Shown here one piece after another: positions 8,138-17,133 of a DNA stretch of 64,000 bases. Every line of letters begins with the position of its first letter. Positions within the stretch are counted from its first letter, which is position 1. Both the position numbers and the translations under genes were made by a program. The DNA lies in contig DAINQU010000001.1 in the NCBI GenBank assembly GCA_036742455.1, positions 186,001-250,000 of the forward strand, read 5' to 3'. The notes beneath the pieces are model-generated. The model was given only the letters and a program-made list of their open reading frames with translations. It ran no database searches and was not told the DNA's origin. Source of the DNA: CAIKZZ01 sp036742455. GTDB lineage: Bacteria > Pseudomonadota > Gammaproteobacteria > Steroidobacterales > Steroidobacteraceae.

Positions 8138-9367
8138 ATGATTACTGATGCTCGCCAGACCTCGCCGCGCCGTATCCTCTTGGGAGTGACGGGGGGCATT
8201 GCTGCCTATAAATCGGCCGATTTGGTACGTCGCTTGCGCGACGGTGGCGCCGAGGTTCAGGTGGTCATGACCGAAGGTGCTGCCCGGTTTGTCACGCCCC
8301 TCACGTTTCAGGCGCTGTCCGGGCGTCCGGTGCGGGTCGGGCTGTGGGACGAGGCGGCCGAGGCCGCGATGGGCCATATCGAACTGGCGCGATGGGCCGA
8401 TCTCGTCCTCGTCGCGCCCGCGAGCGCCGATTTCCTCGCGCGCTTGGCGGCCGGATTGGCCGACGACCTGCTGACCACCACGTGCCTGGCGACCACCGCG
8501 CCGCTCGCCGTTGCGCCTGCGATGAACCAGCAGATGTGGTCGGCTGCTGCGACGCAATCCAACATCTGCACGCTGCGGGGGCGGGGTGTCCAGATCTGGG
8601 GTCCCGGGGTGGGCTCGCAAGCCTGCGGAGAAACCGGTGCCGGGCGGCTGTTGGAGCCCACGGACATCGCGGCCCGAGTCTTTGCGCCTGAGAGCCCTTC
8701 GGGCGCTCTGAGCGGTCGGCATGTGGTGATCACGGCCGGTCCGACGCGCGAACCGATTGATCCTGTTCGGTTTTTGTCGAATCGCAGTTCCGGCAAGATG
8801 GGGTACGCGGTGGCGGCCGCTGCCCGAGAGGCGGGTGCGCGCGTGACGCTGGTGTCCGGTCCGGTCTCGCTCTGCACGCCGACCGGGGTCGATCGCGTGA
8901 ACGTCGAAACGGCGGCACAGATGTATCAGGCCGTGCATGCGGTCATCGGCGACTGCGATGTCTATATCGGTGCGGCGGCGGTGGCCGATTACACCCCGTG
9001 CATCTGTGCGGACAACAAGATAAAGAAAACGGCCGATACGCTCGACCTCCACTTGGAGAAATCCGCGGACATTCTCGCGTCCGTCGCGGCGCTGCCGCGG
9101 CGGCCTTTCGTGGTGGGTTTCGCGGCAGAAACCACGAACGTCGAGGCCCACGCACTCGCCAAACTCGAGCGCAAAAAGCTCGACTTGATCGCTGCGAATG
9201 AAGTCGGCGCCGAGCGGGCATTTGATCGCGAAGACAACGCGCTGCTCTTGTTGTGGCCGGGTGGCCGCCACGAATTGAGTTTGAAATCAAAAGCGGATCT
9301 CGCGCGCGAGTTCGTGGCCTTTATTGCTGACCGGTTGCGCGCGCGCGCGGTGGAGGATCGTTCGTGA
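8138..9367 (+). CDS. coaBC: CoaBC, phosphopantothenoylcysteine synthetase/decarboxylase
   Basis: Bifunctional flavoprotein of 409 residues for two consecutive steps of coenzyme A synthesis. The N-terminal CoaC half has LLGVTGGIAAYKSADLVRRL and the PAMNQQMW motif. The C-terminal CoaB half starts near VVITAGPTREPIDPVRFLSN and carries SSGKMGYA, the KIKK segment and VVGFAAET. It overlaps dut by four bases (GTGA). The short space to divergent radC (156 bases from the chosen radC start) must contain both promoters. Confidence 0.96.
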   Translation: MITDARQTSPRRILLGVTGGIAAYKSADLVRRLRDGGAEVQVVMTEGAARFVTPLTFQALSGRPVRVGLWDEAAEAAMGHIELARWADLVLVAPASADFLARLAAGLADDLLTTTCLATTAPLAVAPAMNQQMWSAAATQSNICTLRGRGVQIWGPGVGSQACGETGAGRLLEPTDIAARVFAPESPSGALSGRHVVITAGPTREPIDPVRFLSNRSSGKMGYAVAAAAREAGARVTLVSGPVSLCTPTGVDRVNVETAAQMYQAVHAVIGDCDVYIGAAAVADYTPCICADNKIKKTADTLDLHLEKSADILASVAALPRRPFVVGFAAETTNVEAHALAKLERKKLDLIAANEVGAERAFDREDNALLLLWPGGRHELSLKSKADLAREFVAFIADRLRARAVEDRS

Positions 9368-9822
9368 CGCAGCGCATTCAGATGCGGATTTTGGATGAGC
9401 GCCTAGGCTCGCTGTGGCCCTTGCCGTCCTATGCGACCTCCGGTTCTGCGGGGCTGGATCTGAGGGCCTGCGTGCCGTCGCCATTGGTGCTCGAGCCGGG
9501 CCGTGCGGAATTAATACCCACCGGCTTGTCGATCTACATTGGCGATCCTGGACTCGCCGCCGTGCTGTTGCCGCGATCGGGTCTCGGGCACAAGCACGGC
9601 GTCGTGTTAGGCAATTTAGTCGGATTGATTGATTCGGATTACCAAGGGCCGTTGATGGTCTCCGCTTGGAACCGAGGCACACAGCCGTTCACCGTCGAGC
9701 CTGGCGAGCGCATCGCGCAGATGGTGATCGTACCCATCGTTCAGGTGGCGTTCGACGTGGTCGATGCGTTTGTCGCGACGGAACGCGGCGAAGGCGGTTT
9801 TGGAAGTTCCGGTCGCCGCTGA
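9364..9822 (+). CDS. dut: dUTP diphosphatase
   Basis: Trimeric enzyme hydrolysing dUTP to dUMP, which limits uracil in DNA and feeds thymidylate synthesis. All five family motifs are visible in 152 residues: SAGLDLRA, PRSGLGHKHG, NLVGLIDSDYQGPL, GERIAQMVIVP and the C-terminal GEGGFGSSGR lid. It starts with GTG overlapping the coaBC stop, so it is translated in coupled fashion. Confidence 0.96.
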   Translation: MTQRIQMRILDERLGSLWPLPSYATSGSAGLDLRACVPSPLVLEPGRAELIPTGLSIYIGDPGLAAVLLPRSGLGHKHGVVLGNLVGLIDSDYQGPLMVSAWNRGTQPFTVEPGERIAQMVIVPIVQVAFDVVDAFVATERGEGGFGSSGRR

Positions 9823-10518
9823 CTAGTGCGGTCGGACGGCTGTCCGACCAGCGTCCTTCAGTTCCTGAAACCGATTGATATCGTCGGCAAATTGCGCGCG
9901 CGTGCGATCGACTTCCTCGCGTTTGGCGAGTAAAGCCCGCTCCTGCGCTTTGAGATCTCCGACGGTGTGCGCAATTTCTTCCGCGAGGGCCTCCGGCAAT
10001 GCCGGCGCGCTCGAGGTATCCGCATAGGGGCGGAAACGCTGCATGCGCGCTTCGAGTTGGCTCGCGCGACTCTTTAACTGGTCGACGTACTGCGCAAGCA
10101 CCCGCGCCTGCCCGTCGAGGATTTCCAGACGGCGATCACGCAGCGTTTCGATTTCATCGGTCGAGAGGTATGTTGCGATCAGGTTCCGGTCGCGCTGCAG
10201 GCGTCGTTGCTGTGCATCGCGAACCGCAGCATCTGCGGCCCGCGCCGCCTCGTCCGCCGCGATCTGTGCAGCGCTGTGATGCCCGGGAATGGCGCCCACA
10301 GCCACACCCTGTCGATTGAGAATGGTCTGATCTTGATCCGCGAACTGGGGTGGCACTGCGTCGCCGTAATGCACCTCGCCCTTCTCATCGATCCACTTGT
10401 AGACCTTTCCGCCTTTCTCCGGCGCGGCGCCTGCGCTGCCGCCGACGAGCAACATCCCCGTCACGAGGATGCTGCTGAGGCGCAGAGCTTGGCGGTGGAG
10501 CGAGGCTCGCGCCATCAA
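9823..10518 (-). CDS. Exported DUF4124-domain coiled-coil protein
   Basis: 231 residues with a signal peptide (LSSILVTGMLLVGGSAGAA), a DUF4124 domain at the mature N-terminus (KVYKWIDEKGEVHYGDAVPP) and then a long Ala/Arg/Glu-rich, probably coiled-coil region (DEIETLRDRRLEILDGQARV...). DUF4124 proteins are periplasmic and of unknown function. The start overlaps the end of pyrE by four bases, so it is the second gene of a pyrE operon. Nothing in the sequence assigns a substrate or partner. Confidence 0.8.
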   Translation of the reverse strand: MMARASLHRQALRLSSILVTGMLLVGGSAGAAPEKGGKVYKWIDEKGEVHYGDAVPPQFADQDQTILNRQGVAVGAIPGHHSAAQIAADEAARAADAAVRDAQQRRLQRDRNLIATYLSTDEIETLRDRRLEILDGQARVLAQYVDQLKSRASQLEARMQRFRPYADTSSAPALPEALAEEIAHTVGDLKAQERALLAKREEVDRTRAQFADDINRFQELKDAGRTAVRPH

Positions 10519-11177
10519 GGGTTCGCCACGACCCCGTAACGGGCTCGGTAGGCTTCGAGATCTGCCAGAGCGGCGGCAGGGACGCCGCCGACACCGTCTC
10601 GTACGCCGGCGATCAGTGCCGTTAGCGATAAAATAGATACGACGGGCAGACCGTATTCGTCACGGACCTCCTGAACGGCGGAGCGCGCGGATTCGCGTCC
10701 TTGCTCTTCGCGATCCAGCGCCAGAAGCACCCCTGCTGGGGTGGCGCCGGCGGCCGTGATGATGTCGATGGACTCGCGGATCGCAGTACCGGCGGTAATC
10801 ACGTCATCGACGATCAGCACCCGACCGGCGAGCGCGCGACCCACGATACGGCCACCCTCACCGTGATCCTTGGCCTCTTTGCGATTGAAGCAGTACGGCA
10901 CGTCGCGTCCGTGGTGTTCGGCGAGGGCGGCGGCTGTCGCCGCGACCAAGGGGATGCCCTTGTAGGCCGGCCCGAACAAAATGTCGAACTCAAGCCCAGA
11001 GCGCACGAGGGCGGCCGCATAGGCACGTCCCAGGCCGGCGATCGCACTGCCGGTATCGAACAGCCCCGCGTTGAAGAAGTAAGGGCTCTCGCGCCCGGAC
11101 TTGAGCGTAAAGCGTCCAAAGCGCAATACTCCGAGGCGCAGCGCCAAATCTAAGAATTCACGTTGAAAGGTTTGCAT
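10515..11177 (-). CDS. pyrE: Orotate phosphoribosyltransferase
   Basis: Converts orotate and PRPP to OMP in pyrimidine synthesis. The protein has the N-terminal FTLKSGRESPYFFNAGLF, the flexible-loop region FNRKEAKDHGEGG and the PRPP-binding motif VLIVDDVITAGTA. Start ATG 11177 (MQTFQREFLDLAL) aligns with the E. coli N-terminus and gives 220 residues; ATG 11183 is also possible. The gene is divergent from xth across about 60 bases. Confidence 0.95.
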   Translation of the reverse strand: MQTFQREFLDLALRLGVLRFGRFTLKSGRESPYFFNAGLFDTGSAIAGLGRAYAAALVRSGLEFDILFGPAYKGIPLVAATAAALAEHHGRDVPYCFNRKEAKDHGEGGRIVGRALAGRVLIVDDVITAGTAIRESIDIITAAGATPAGVLLALDREEQGRESARSAVQEVRDEYGLPVVSILSLTALIAGVRDGVGGVPAAALADLEAYRARYGVVANP

Positions 11178-11237
11178 GCCCATAGTTTGGGACAGACAGG
11201 CCACTGCCGACAAGCCGACGCTTGCTATGATCCGGTC

Positions 11238-12011
11238 ATGCGTATCGCCACTTTAAATTGCAATGGGATCCGTGCAGCCGCGCGGAAGGGCTTTTACGAC
11301 TGGTTGCCCAGCCAGGACATTGATGTCCTGTGCCTGCAGGAGACCCGTTGTACGGACGCGGATATCGCGGATCCGCTCTACCATCCTGCGGGATTCCACA
11401 GCGACTGGCTCCACGCCGAAAAGAAAGGGTACAGCGGGGTAGCGATCTACGCCCGCAAAGCGCCGGATACGGTCATTCGCGGCTATGGCGATGCGGAATT
11501 CGACGCAGAGGGGCGCTATCTCGAATACCGGTTTGGGGCCTTGTCCGTCGTGTCGCTCTACCTGCCGTCCGGCTCGTCGGGGCCCGATCGCCAAGAGGCC
11601 AAGTACCGCTGCCTCGCGAGTTTTGAGGCGCATATGACGGGCTTGGTCCAGGAAGGTCGCGAAGTGATTCTCTGCGGTGATTTCAATATTGCTCATAAGC
11701 CGATCGACTTGAAGAACTGGAAGGGCAATCTCAAAAATTCAGGCTTCTTGCCTGAAGAGCGCGCTTGGTTGGATAAGGTGTTTGGACCGATGGGATGGCT
11801 CGACGCGTTTCGCGCCGTGAATGCCAATCCCGACCAGTACACGTGGTGGTCGAACCGTGGACAAGCATGGGCGAAGAATGTGGGGTGGCGGATTGACTAT
11901 CAGGTCACCACGCCCGGCATCGGTACGCGTGTCCGTGCGGCGACCATTTGGACAGAGTCTCGTTTCTCAGACCACGCGCCCTTGATACTCGACTATCACC
12001 ATGAGTTCTGA
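11238..12011 (+). CDS. xth: Exodeoxyribonuclease III
   Basis: AP endonuclease/3'-exonuclease of the EEP fold, 257 residues, acting after MutM or MutY in base-excision repair. Motifs are the N-terminal MRIATLNCNGIRAAARKGF, LQETR (metal Glu), GYSGVAIYAR, CGDFNIAHKPIDLKNWKGN and the final SRFSDHAPLILDY. The ATG at 11238 gives the canonical N-terminus; the longer frame upstream runs into the pyrE promoter region. It overlaps the following transporter gene by 11 bases. Confidence 0.95.
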   Translation: MRIATLNCNGIRAAARKGFYDWLPSQDIDVLCLQETRCTDADIADPLYHPAGFHSDWLHAEKKGYSGVAIYARKAPDTVIRGYGDAEFDAEGRYLEYRFGALSVVSLYLPSGSSGPDRQEAKYRCLASFEAHMTGLVQEGREVILCGDFNIAHKPIDLKNWKGNLKNSGFLPEERAWLDKVFGPMGWLDAFRAVNANPDQYTWWSNRGQAWAKNVGWRIDYQVTTPGIGTRVRAATIWTESRFSDHAPLILDYHHEF

Positions 12012-13260
12012 CGCCGCGACTCGAAGCCTGAGCTTGGCCGATGTGCTCGGGAATCGACGGGTTGCGGCAGCCCTGACGCTGGGCTTTGCGTCGGGCCTGC
12101 CGTTCGCGCTCTCGCAGGGAACCTTGCAGGGATGGCTGGCGGAGCTCGGACTCAATATAAAAACGATCGGTTGGTTCACGCTCGTAGGCTTGCCGTACAA
12201 CCTGAAATTCTTGTGGGCGCCACTCCTCGATCGTTACGTGCCGCCCTTTTTAGGGCGACGCCGCGGTTGGATCGTCCTGCTGCAAGCGATGGTGGCCTTG
12301 GTGATCGCCATTTTGGGTCTTCAGGCGCCGAGTGATGCGATTTACGTCGTCGCCGCACTGTCGTTGCTGCTGGCGTTTCTATCGGCCTCCCAAGACGTGG
12401 TGATCGACGCGTATCGCACCGATTCATTGCGTCCCGAGGAGCGTGGAATCGGCTCAACCGCGGTGCAGATTGGTTGGCGTATTGCGTTTTATATTTCCGG
12501 TGCGTTGGCGATGGTTCTTTCCGGGGTCATCGGGTGGCGTGCGACGTATCTTGCAATGGCGGCGATTATGGGGGCGACGACCGTCCTCACCTGGGCGGCG
12601 CCAGAGCCGGAGAATCGCGTGACGGCGCCTCGCTCCTTGCAGGAAGCCGTGGTCGAGCCCATTCGCGAATTCTTCGGTCGTCCCGGGGTATACGCGCTGC
12701 TGTTGCTGATTATTCTGTACAAACTCGGCGATGCTGCGGCGTTGTCGTTATCGACGGCCTTCTTGATCAAGGGAGTCGGCTTTACGGCCGCACAGGTGGG
12801 TGCGGTCGCCAAAACCACCAGTATTACGGCCACGATCATCGGAACTGTCATGGGGGGCTTGGCGTTCGCTAGGCTCGGGCTGTATCGCTCGCTGCTGCTT
12901 TTCGGTGTTCTGCAAGCCGCAACGAACTTGTTGTATTCCCTGCTTGCGATCAAAGGTCACGACCTCGCCTATATGGTGCTCGCGGTCGGTGTCGACAATC
13001 TTGCCGGCGCAATGGCAGCCACTATTTTCGGTGCGTTCGTCATGGCGCTGTGCGATGCGCGCTTCAGCGCGTTCCAGTTTGCTCTGTTGTCGGCGCTCTC
13101 GGCGCTCTCGCGCACGTTCGTCGGGCCTGTATCCGCCGTGCTGGTGGCGCAGGTCGGATGGCCTTGGTTTTTCGTGATTACCTTCCTAACGGGTGGGCCG
13201 GGGCTTTTGCTGCTATGGCGGATGCGCCCACGCATTGAAGCGCTGGATCTCGCTCGATAA
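12001..13260 (+). CDS. ampG: AmpG-family MFS muropeptide permease
   Basis: 419-residue inner-membrane transporter with about 12 hydrophobic segments. The N-terminal half is characteristic of AmpG: FASGLPFALSQGTLQGWLAE, VGLPYNLKFLWAPLLDRY and LGRRRGWI, followed by ASQDVVIDAYRTD. AmpG imports anhydromuropeptides for cell-wall recycling and in many bacteria feeds beta-lactamase induction. A class B3 metallo-beta-lactamase is encoded 30 kb away, but no ampR or ampD lies in this window. Coupled to xth by overlap. Confidence 0.85.
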   Translation: MSSDAATRSLSLADVLGNRRVAAALTLGFASGLPFALSQGTLQGWLAELGLNIKTIGWFTLVGLPYNLKFLWAPLLDRYVPPFLGRRRGWIVLLQAMVALVIAILGLQAPSDAIYVVAALSLLLAFLSASQDVVIDAYRTDSLRPEERGIGSTAVQIGWRIAFYISGALAMVLSGVIGWRATYLAMAAIMGATTVLTWAAPEPENRVTAPRSLQEAVVEPIREFFGRPGVYALLLLIILYKLGDAAALSLSTAFLIKGVGFTAAQVGAVAKTTSITATIIGTVMGGLAFARLGLYRSLLLFGVLQAATNLLYSLLAIKGHDLAYMVLAVGVDNLAGAMAATIFGAFVMALCDARFSAFQFALLSALSALSRTFVGPVSAVLVAQVGWPWFFVITFLTGGPGLLLLWRMRPRIEALDLAR

Positions 13261-13268
13261 GTTGCTCT

Positions 13269-13622
13269 ATGCAGATCTGCCGGCTATCTGACCTAGCGGA
13301 TCCGGATGCGCGCGGCTTCCGCGTGGGCTCGGGTGATTGGCCCTTGCGCGCATTTCTGGTGCGACAAGGATCCGTGCTACGAGCCTACGTCAATCGCTGC
13401 CCGCACGCCGGTCACCCGCTGGATTTACGCCCGGACCAGTTCTTGAGTTCGGACGGGAGCGTGATCGTGTGCAGCTCGCACGCCGCTCTATTTCGGCCGG
13501 TCGACGGCTTGTGCGTGGCCGGCCCGTGTCCCGGACGCTCGCTACGGCCGATACCCATCGAAGTCCGCGACGGTTGGGTCGTTCTCGCAGCATCCTTCCG
13601 TGCTGACGATTACGATCCGTAG
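13269..13622 (+). CDS. Small Rieske [2Fe-2S] protein
   Basis: 117-residue stand-alone Rieske ferredoxin-like protein. The cluster ligands are visible as NRCPHAGHPLD (Cys-x-His) and VIVCSSHAALF (Cys-x2-His), separated by about 30 residues. The C-terminal PIEVRDGWVVL strand completes the fold. There is no oxygenase domain, so it is probably an electron carrier or domain partner. It follows the ampG-like gene by 8 bases and converges on trmB. Confidence 0.85.
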   Translation: MQICRLSDLADPDARGFRVGSGDWPLRAFLVRQGSVLRAYVNRCPHAGHPLDLRPDQFLSSDGSVIVCSSHAALFRPVDGLCVAGPCPGRSLRPIPIEVRDGWVVLAASFRADDYDP

Positions 13623-13625
13623 ATC

Positions 13626-14318
13626 CTAGCGGCGACGGTAGTGCAGGTCCCGAACCTCGTGACCCAAACGTTCGCCACGGCGCTCGAATTTGGTCACCGG
13701 CCGTTCGGCGGGGCGGGGAACATACCCGGCAAGACCGGCCACATTCACGAAATCCGGGTGCGGATCGAGAACGTCGCGCATCCATTCGGCATACGGTACC
13801 CAGTCCGTAGCGAGGCGGAGGCTGCCTCCCATCCGCAGCCTGCTGGCGAGAAGCGTGGCAAAAGCGGTCTGTACGATCCGTCGTTTGTGATGACGCTTTT
13901 TCGGCCACGGATCCGCGAAATAGATCATCACTTCATCTAAGGAGTCCGGCGGGATGCAGTGCGTGAGCATCTCAACGGCATCGGCGCGCATCACCCGCAC
14001 GTTGGAAAGGTTCAGTTCGGCAGCCCGAAGGAGGCAGTGCCCCACGCCCGGCGTATGGACTTCGAACCCGAGATAGTCGCGCTCCGGATGTGCGGCAGCG
14101 AGCGTCACCAGAAGTTCACCGTCTCCAAAGCCCACTTCGATCGTACGCGGGGCTTGCCGACCGAAAATGGCGTCCAGATCGAGTACGGTGCCAGCGTCTT
14201 CGACGCCGTATGTCGGCCAAAGCTCCTCAAGCGCTCGCGACTGTGCGGCGGTCATCCGCCCCGTACGCAGGACGAATGATCGAATCGATGAGGGGTGGTC
14301 AGGCGCTACGTCGGTCAT
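13626..14318 (-). CDS. trmB: TrmB, tRNA (guanine46-N7)-methyltransferase
   Basis: SAM-dependent enzyme forming m7G46 in tRNA, 230 residues. Motifs are IRSFVLRTGRMTAAQSRAL, TIEVGFGDGELLVTLA (SAM site), YLGFEVHTPGVG, IYFADPWPKKRHHKRRI and the C-terminal PVTKFERRGERLGHEV. All are normal for the family. It converges on the Rieske gene with a 3-base gap and is divergent from ppk2. Confidence 0.95.
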   Translation of the reverse strand: MTDVAPDHPSSIRSFVLRTGRMTAAQSRALEELWPTYGVEDAGTVLDLDAIFGRQAPRTIEVGFGDGELLVTLAAAHPERDYLGFEVHTPGVGHCLLRAAELNLSNVRVMRADAVEMLTHCIPPDSLDEVMIYFADPWPKKRHHKRRIVQTAFATLLASRLRMGGSLRLATDWVPYAEWMRDVLDPHPDFVNVAGLAGYVPRPAERPVTKFERRGERLGHEVRDLHYRRR

Positions 14319-14435
14319 CGTGAGGTCGGCAAGAGGGGTGGACGCACAGTGTCGCCTGTCAGCCTCGTGGGTTCCAGACCTTTCGTCGGTCGGCGCCTGA
14401 GCGCAGACTCAATCGTGCCTATTAGGAGCGCCGCC

Positions 14436-15341
14436 ATGTCCAAACATCATCACCGCCTCATTAAGCAGTGCCGCGTGGCGCCGGGTAGTCGGGTGCGATT
14501 GTCACGCATCGATCCTGTGGGAGCCGACTATGCCCGGTATGTACTACCCGGCGATGCGCCCTTGCGCGCGCGGGCCGAAGCACTGCTGGAGCACAGTCGG
14601 ATGGAGCTGAGTCTCCAGCAAGAGCGGCTGTGGGCGAGCAACAGTCACTCAGTACTCGTCATCTTGCAGGGCATGGATGCATCCGGGAAGGATGGGACAA
14701 TCAAACACGTTATGAGCGGCGTCAGCCCGCAAGGTTGCGAGGTGCACAGCTTCGGCGTCCCCTCTGCCGAGGAACTCGCCCATAACTATTTATGGCGGTA
14801 TTGGACTCGCCTGCCGTCGCGCGGTCGCATCGGTTTGTTCAATCGCTCCTATTATGAGGAAGTGCTCGTGGTGCGCGTGCATCCCGAACTGGTGGCGGCT
14901 CGTAAAGTCCCGGTAACGACCCGCCTACCGAGGCTATGGCGCGAGTGTTATGAAGACATCAATGCCTTTGAAAAGCATCTCGTCCGAAACGGTACCGTCG
15001 TCCTGAAGTTTTACCTGCACCTGTCGCGCGAGGAGCAAAAGGCTCGCCTGCTGAAGCGCATCGATACGCACGAGAAACAATGGAAATTTTCGGCGTCGGA
15101 CGTTGAGGAGCGCGCGTACTGGGACAGTTACATGACCGCTTATGAGGGTATGTTGTCGGCGACAAGCACCGCCGATGCGCCGTGGTACGTCATTCCAGCG
15201 GACGACAAACACATTGCCCGGGCATCGGTCGCCGCGATTTTGTCGGGTACGATTGCTTCGCTCCCCCTGCATCCGCCGAAGGCGTCCGTGACGGACGCCG
15301 CGGGGCTGGCGGCGCTGCGGCGGCGTTTGTTGCGCAGTTAA
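14436..15341 (+). CDS. ppk2: Polyphosphate kinase 2 family protein
   Basis: 301-residue PPK2, which uses polyphosphate to phosphorylate nucleotides. It shows the Walker A motif ILQGMDASGKDGTIKHV, the PPK2 signature NYLWRYW...GRIGLFNRSYYEEVLVVRVHPE and the later KFYLHLSREEQKARLLKRID. A clear AGGAG ribosome site at 14424-14428 fixes the ATG at 14436. Single-domain PPK2s include AMP-, ADP- and NMP-using classes; I cannot decide which this is. Confidence 0.9.
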   Translation: MSKHHHRLIKQCRVAPGSRVRLSRIDPVGADYARYVLPGDAPLRARAEALLEHSRMELSLQQERLWASNSHSVLVILQGMDASGKDGTIKHVMSGVSPQGCEVHSFGVPSAEELAHNYLWRYWTRLPSRGRIGLFNRSYYEEVLVVRVHPELVAARKVPVTTRLPRLWRECYEDINAFEKHLVRNGTVVLKFYLHLSREEQKARLLKRIDTHEKQWKFSASDVEERAYWDSYMTAYEGMLSATSTADAPWYVIPADDKHIARASVAAILSGTIASLPLHPPKASVTDAAGLAALRRRLLRS

Positions 15342-15344
15342 CGG

Positions 15345-16631
15345 CTAGTCCCGTGCAAAGGGATGCTCCAGTGAGGCACTCTGCGGCGTAAACAACTCCG
15401 CGCCGTTGTCGGTGATATGCATGTCGTCCTCGAGCCGTACGCCGAATTCCCCGGCCAGATAAATGCCTGGCTCGTTGCTCGTTGTCATGCCGGCGGCGAG
15501 TAACGTCGCATTGCCTCTGACCAAATAGGGCCATTCGTGGCCATCCATGCCCATGCCATGGCCCACCCGGTGGGTGAAGTGGGCGTAATCGGGTCCAAAG
15601 CCGGCGTCATCGACGACCTTACGCGCAGCGGCGTCGACGGCACCGCAGGCCACGCCGGGGCGAGCCGTCGCTAATGCGGCAGACTGTGCCGCCTTCACCA
15701 CGTCGAACACGTGGCGCATACGATCGGTCGGGCGCCCGAGGACGAACGTCCGGCTGATATCCGATTTGTAACCCAAAACGTCGCATCCACCGTCGAACAG
15801 AACCAGGGAGTTCTCCTGCAAATAGGTTGCTTGGACTGAGCCGTGTGGAAAAGAAGCGGCTGCGCCGATCAGTACCAAATCTGCTGCGCCCTCAAAGCCC
15901 AGTGCACGATGGGCATCGGCGGACAAAGCGGTAATTTGCGAAGGCGTCATTCCAGGCTTCAGCGCGGACCACGTCGCCTCGTAGGCGGCCCACGTGACCT
16001 CGGAAGCCAGACGCATGAGGGCAATTTCGTGCGCACTTTTGATCATCCGACAACCGGCGGTCACGGGGGTCGCGCTCACGAGGTGCGCTTGCGGCGCTGC
16101 GCGGCCGATCCCGTCGGCGAAAACGAAGCGCACATTTTCTTCAAGACCCAATCGTCCGGTCGCAATGCCCCGATCGTGGAGGCCTTGCGCTAACGTTTCG
16201 TAGGGACTTCGGTCTTCCTGCCATACCCGTACATCAAGGGCCGTAGAACCACTCGGCAATCGTATCTGCTCGCGTGCGCGTGCCTCTTCAAAGGCTGGGC
16301 AGACGTAGAACGCGTCGCCTCGCGCGGGGATCACGGCGGCGAACAGTCGCTCCGACCCCCACCACTTGGCGCCGGTAAAATAGGTGAGGGATGTCCCCTC
16401 GGCGATCACAATGGCGTCTAGGCCTTCTCGGACCATCAGAGAGCGAGCACGATCGTGGCGATCGCGGTATTCCTCCGCCGTGATCGGACTCGCCTCGCCG
16501 CGCCGCGATTTGAGATGAGGGAATGGGTGTGCATTGGGCGAATGCCGGGCGGTAGAGGCGCCGGAGACCGTGGCAAAGCCGAGACCGGTGCCGATGACCC
16601 CGGCATTGAGAAAGCGGCGACGCGTGAGCAT
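15345..16631 (-). CDS. Tat-exported M24 family metallopeptidase (Xaa-Pro peptidase type)
   Basis: 428 residues with a twin-arginine signal (TRRRFLNAGVIGTGLGFA) and a pita-bread fold. The metal ligands of M24 are all visible: Asp in LFDGGCDVLG and SDISRTF, His in HRVGHGMGMDGHEW, Glu in TSNEPGIYL and Glu in GVRLEDDMHIT. The N-terminal creatinase-like domain contains YFTGAKWWGSERLFAAVIPA. It may trim proline-containing peptides in the periplasm; substrate unknown. It converges on ppk2 with a 3-base gap. Confidence 0.85.
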   Translation of the reverse strand: MLTRRRFLNAGVIGTGLGFATVSGASTARHSPNAHPFPHLKSRRGEASPITAEEYRDRHDRARSLMVREGLDAIVIAEGTSLTYFTGAKWWGSERLFAAVIPARGDAFYVCPAFEEARAREQIRLPSGSTALDVRVWQEDRSPYETLAQGLHDRGIATGRLGLEENVRFVFADGIGRAAPQAHLVSATPVTAGCRMIKSAHEIALMRLASEVTWAAYEATWSALKPGMTPSQITALSADAHRALGFEGAADLVLIGAAASFPHGSVQATYLQENSLVLFDGGCDVLGYKSDISRTFVLGRPTDRMRHVFDVVKAAQSAALATARPGVACGAVDAAARKVVDDAGFGPDYAHFTHRVGHGMGMDGHEWPYLVRGNATLLAAGMTTSNEPGIYLAGEFGVRLEDDMHITDNGAELFTPQSASLEHPFARD

Positions 16632-16683
16632 GAAAGGACTCCCGAGGACGATGTCCTACGGTAGCCGCGGTGCGCGAACCGCG

Positions 16684-17079
16684 CTAGTGATTACGCAAAA
16701 ATCCTGCGAGTGCAGAAAAGTGTGGTCGTAAGCTAGCCTGGACCGGCTGTGGAACACGAATGTCCGCCATCGCTTGATCCATACAGATCAGCCATTCGTC
16801 GAGCATCTGCTGGTCAATTTTGAACCCGGCGTGCGCATGTCCAATGCACGTCGCATCGGGACGTTGCTCGTACAGTGGAGGGCCACCCAGCCAGCCGCTT
16901 AACCAATCCCCCAACTTCTCCCGAATCGGGATTAGGTCGTGGCCGTGTAGGGACCGTAAGGTCGCGAACTCGGGCTGCTGATCCATCAGGTCATAAAAGC
17001 GCGTCACCAATTGCCTCAGCGTCGGATCCCCGCCCAGCAGTTCGTACAGCGTTATCTTGGGTGCGTCGGAAGTCATCAT
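16684..17079 (-). CDS. Truncated haemoglobin, group II-like
   Basis: 131-residue 2/2 globin. Recognisable parts are LYELLGGDPTLRQLVTRFYD, the Trp-containing GDWLSGWLGGPPLY stretch and the proximal-His region GHAHAGFKIDQQMLDEWL. Such proteins bind O2 or NO and often act in nitrosative or oxidative stress. An alternative ATG is one codon downstream. It lies 54 bases after the chorismate mutase fusion on the same strand and may share its transcript. Confidence 0.85.
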   Translation of the reverse strand: MMTSDAPKITLYELLGGDPTLRQLVTRFYDLMDQQPEFATLRSLHGHDLIPIREKLGDWLSGWLGGPPLYEQRPDATCIGHAHAGFKIDQQMLDEWLICMDQAMADIRVPQPVQASLRPHFSALAGFLRNH

Positions 17080-17133
17080 GCCGGGCTATGAAATCACGCC
17101 CGCGCACGACCGTCCGTACGCAATTACCACTCG

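Noticed and set aside
8078..9271. 397-codon minus-strand frame opposite coaBC
   Set aside because: Antisense shadow of coaBC, with low-complexity Arg/His-rich sequence.
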